From an uncultured Clostridia bacterium (GTDB lineage: Bacteria > Bacillota > Clostridia > Oscillospirales > Acutalibacteraceae), in the NCBI GenBank assembly GCA_937896885.1, contig CALBNX010000067.1:1-16596 (forward strand): a DNA stretch of 16,596 nt, in the 5' to 3' direction. A program made the translations under genes and the position numbers. Numbering within the stretch: the stretch's first letter is position 1; each line of letters begins with the position of its first letter. The notes under the pieces are model-generated. The model ran no database searches. It worked only from the letters and a program-made list of their open reading frames with translations, and had not been told where the DNA came from. Below are positions 15,866 through 16,596 of the stretch, one piece after another.

Positions 15866-16596
15866 ATGGAAATTTTGTGGATAATTTTAGGGCTTTTAGG
15901 TCTCTTTATTATAATTACACTTATCCGTGCAATTTTCTTTAAAGAGAAAAAGTCAGAAAATCAAAAACTCGAACCTGAAATGGTTAATATGGAAAAATAT
16001 TGTCAAGATTTAAGTGATGCAATTAAAATCAAGACAATTTCTAACTATGACCGTGAGCTTGTTGACTGGAATGAGTTTGATAAGTTCCACGCATTTTTAG
16101 AAGAAAGATTCCCACTTGTGCATAAAACTATGACAAAAACAAAGGTTGCAGATGCAAGTCTTGTTTTTGAATGGACAGGTAGTGACCCAAGTCTTGATGG
16201 TATTGCAATGCTTGCTCATCAGGATGTTGTGCCGATTACAGCAGGCACAGAGCAGGATTGGGAGCACGAGCCATTCAGCGGATATAATGATGGTGAATTT
16301 ATCTGGGGCAGAGGTGCTATGGATATGAAAAACCATCTTATTGCAGTAATGGAGTGTATGGAAGAACTCATTAATGAGGGTTATCAACCAAAGCGTTCGA
16401 TTTTCATTTGTCTTGGTCACAACGAAGAAGTTGTTGCAGCACCTGATAACGGTGCAAAACAGATTGCAGCATATCTTAAAGAAAAAGGTGTTCACCTTGA
16501 AGCAGTTCTTGACGAAGGTGGCGCAATTCTCCCTGTCAAACTTGGCAAACTTCTCGACATCAACCTTACAGGTGTTGGTATTGCTGAAAAGGGTAG
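15866..16596 (+). CDS. Membrane-anchored M20-family metallopeptidase (PM20D1/CPS1-like carboxypeptidase), 5' part
   Basis: The first 243 residues belong to the M20 zinc peptidase family. They start with a hydrophobic anchor (about 3-24) followed by KEKK. The metal and catalytic motifs are in order: LAHQDVVP (H118, D120), GRGAMDMKNH (D153 as bridging ligand), GHNEEV (E187 as general base, E188 as ligand) and VLDEGG (D216). The WEHEPFSG segment and DEGGAILP resemble the Gly-X carboxypeptidase group that includes PM20D1 and yeast CPS1, more than DapE or ArgE. ATG 15866 has AAGGAGAG (15852-15859). The positive charge after the anchor predicts a cytoplasmic C-terminal domain by the positive-inside rule. 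The substrate is unknown. It sits 15 nt after hisE and may share its transcript. The 3' end lies outside the window. Confidence 0.88.
   Translation, partial: MEILWIILGLLGLFIIITLIRAIFFKEKKSENQKLEPEMVNMEKYCQDLSDAIKIKTISNYDRELVDWNEFDKFHAFLEERFPLVHKTMTKTKVADASLVFEWTGSDPSLDGIAMLAHQDVVPITAGTEQDWEHEPFSGYNDGEFIWGRGAMDMKNHLIAVMECMEELINEGYQPKRSIFICLGHNEEVVAAPDNGAKQIAAYLKEKGVHLEAVLDEGGAILPVKLGKLLDINLTGVGIAEKG

Noticed and set aside
16097..16495. Antisense open frame of 132 codons opposite the M20 peptidase
   Set aside because: The + strand encodes clear M20 motifs throughout this stretch. The antisense product is Cys- and Phe-rich, as expected of a shadow frame.
1..16596. CRISPR arrays, tRNA or rRNA genes, insertion sequences, prophage or defence genes
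   Set aside because: None was seen. The window is nearly all compact core metabolic and replication genes with no repeats, transposase motifs or tRNA-like cloverleaf sequences.

Overview
The window is AT-rich and almost wholly coding, and every supported gene is on the + strand. Three traits point to a low-GC Gram-positive (Bacillota), most likely a Clostridia-class anaerobe: a PolC-type replicative polymerase, the short HisG plus HisZ form of ATP phosphoribosyltransferase, and the gene order pyrH-frr-uppS-cdsA-dxr-rseP-ispG-polC. The species is not identifiable from the sequence alone. TAA, TAG and TGA all serve as stops, so the code looks standard.

Region 1 (1-9655) is a housekeeping run. 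It holds the 3' end of pyrH (UMP kinase), frr (ribosome recycling), uppS (undecaprenyl-PP synthesis), cdsA (CDP-diacylglycerol synthesis), dxr and ispG (two steps of the MEP isoprenoid pathway), rseP (site-2 membrane protease) and polC (DNA polymerase III alpha). dxr and ispG supply the isoprenoid precursors that UppS turns into the cell-wall carrier lipid, while CdsA feeds phospholipid synthesis. Genes are packed with 1-nt overlaps or short gaps. The exception is a 71-nt frr-uppS spacer that can fold into competing hairpins.

Region 2 (9656-9750) is the only other spacer, 95 nt long. It carries a good sigma-A-type promoter with an 18-bp imperfect dyad over the -10 box, a plausible operator for the histidine genes. 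The leader is too short for a T-box.

Region 3 (9751-15850) is a compact histidine operon: hisZ-hisG-hisD-hisC-hisB-hisA-hisI-hisE. hisH and hisF (imidazole glycerol phosphate synthase) are missing from the places they usually occupy, without any gap or remnant. Region 4 (15866-16596) is the 5' part of a membrane-anchored M20-family metallopeptidase, 15 nt after hisE and cut by the window edge.

The most striking observation is in polC. The open reading frame is intact, but the DEDDh 3'-5' exonuclease normally inserted in the PHP domain is absent. It is replaced by a linker of about 20 residues, giving a 1282-residue PolC with a continuous, DnaE-like PHP domain whose full set of metal-binding residues is present. 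This suggests a replicase that proofreads through its PHP domain, through a separate exonuclease, or not at all.
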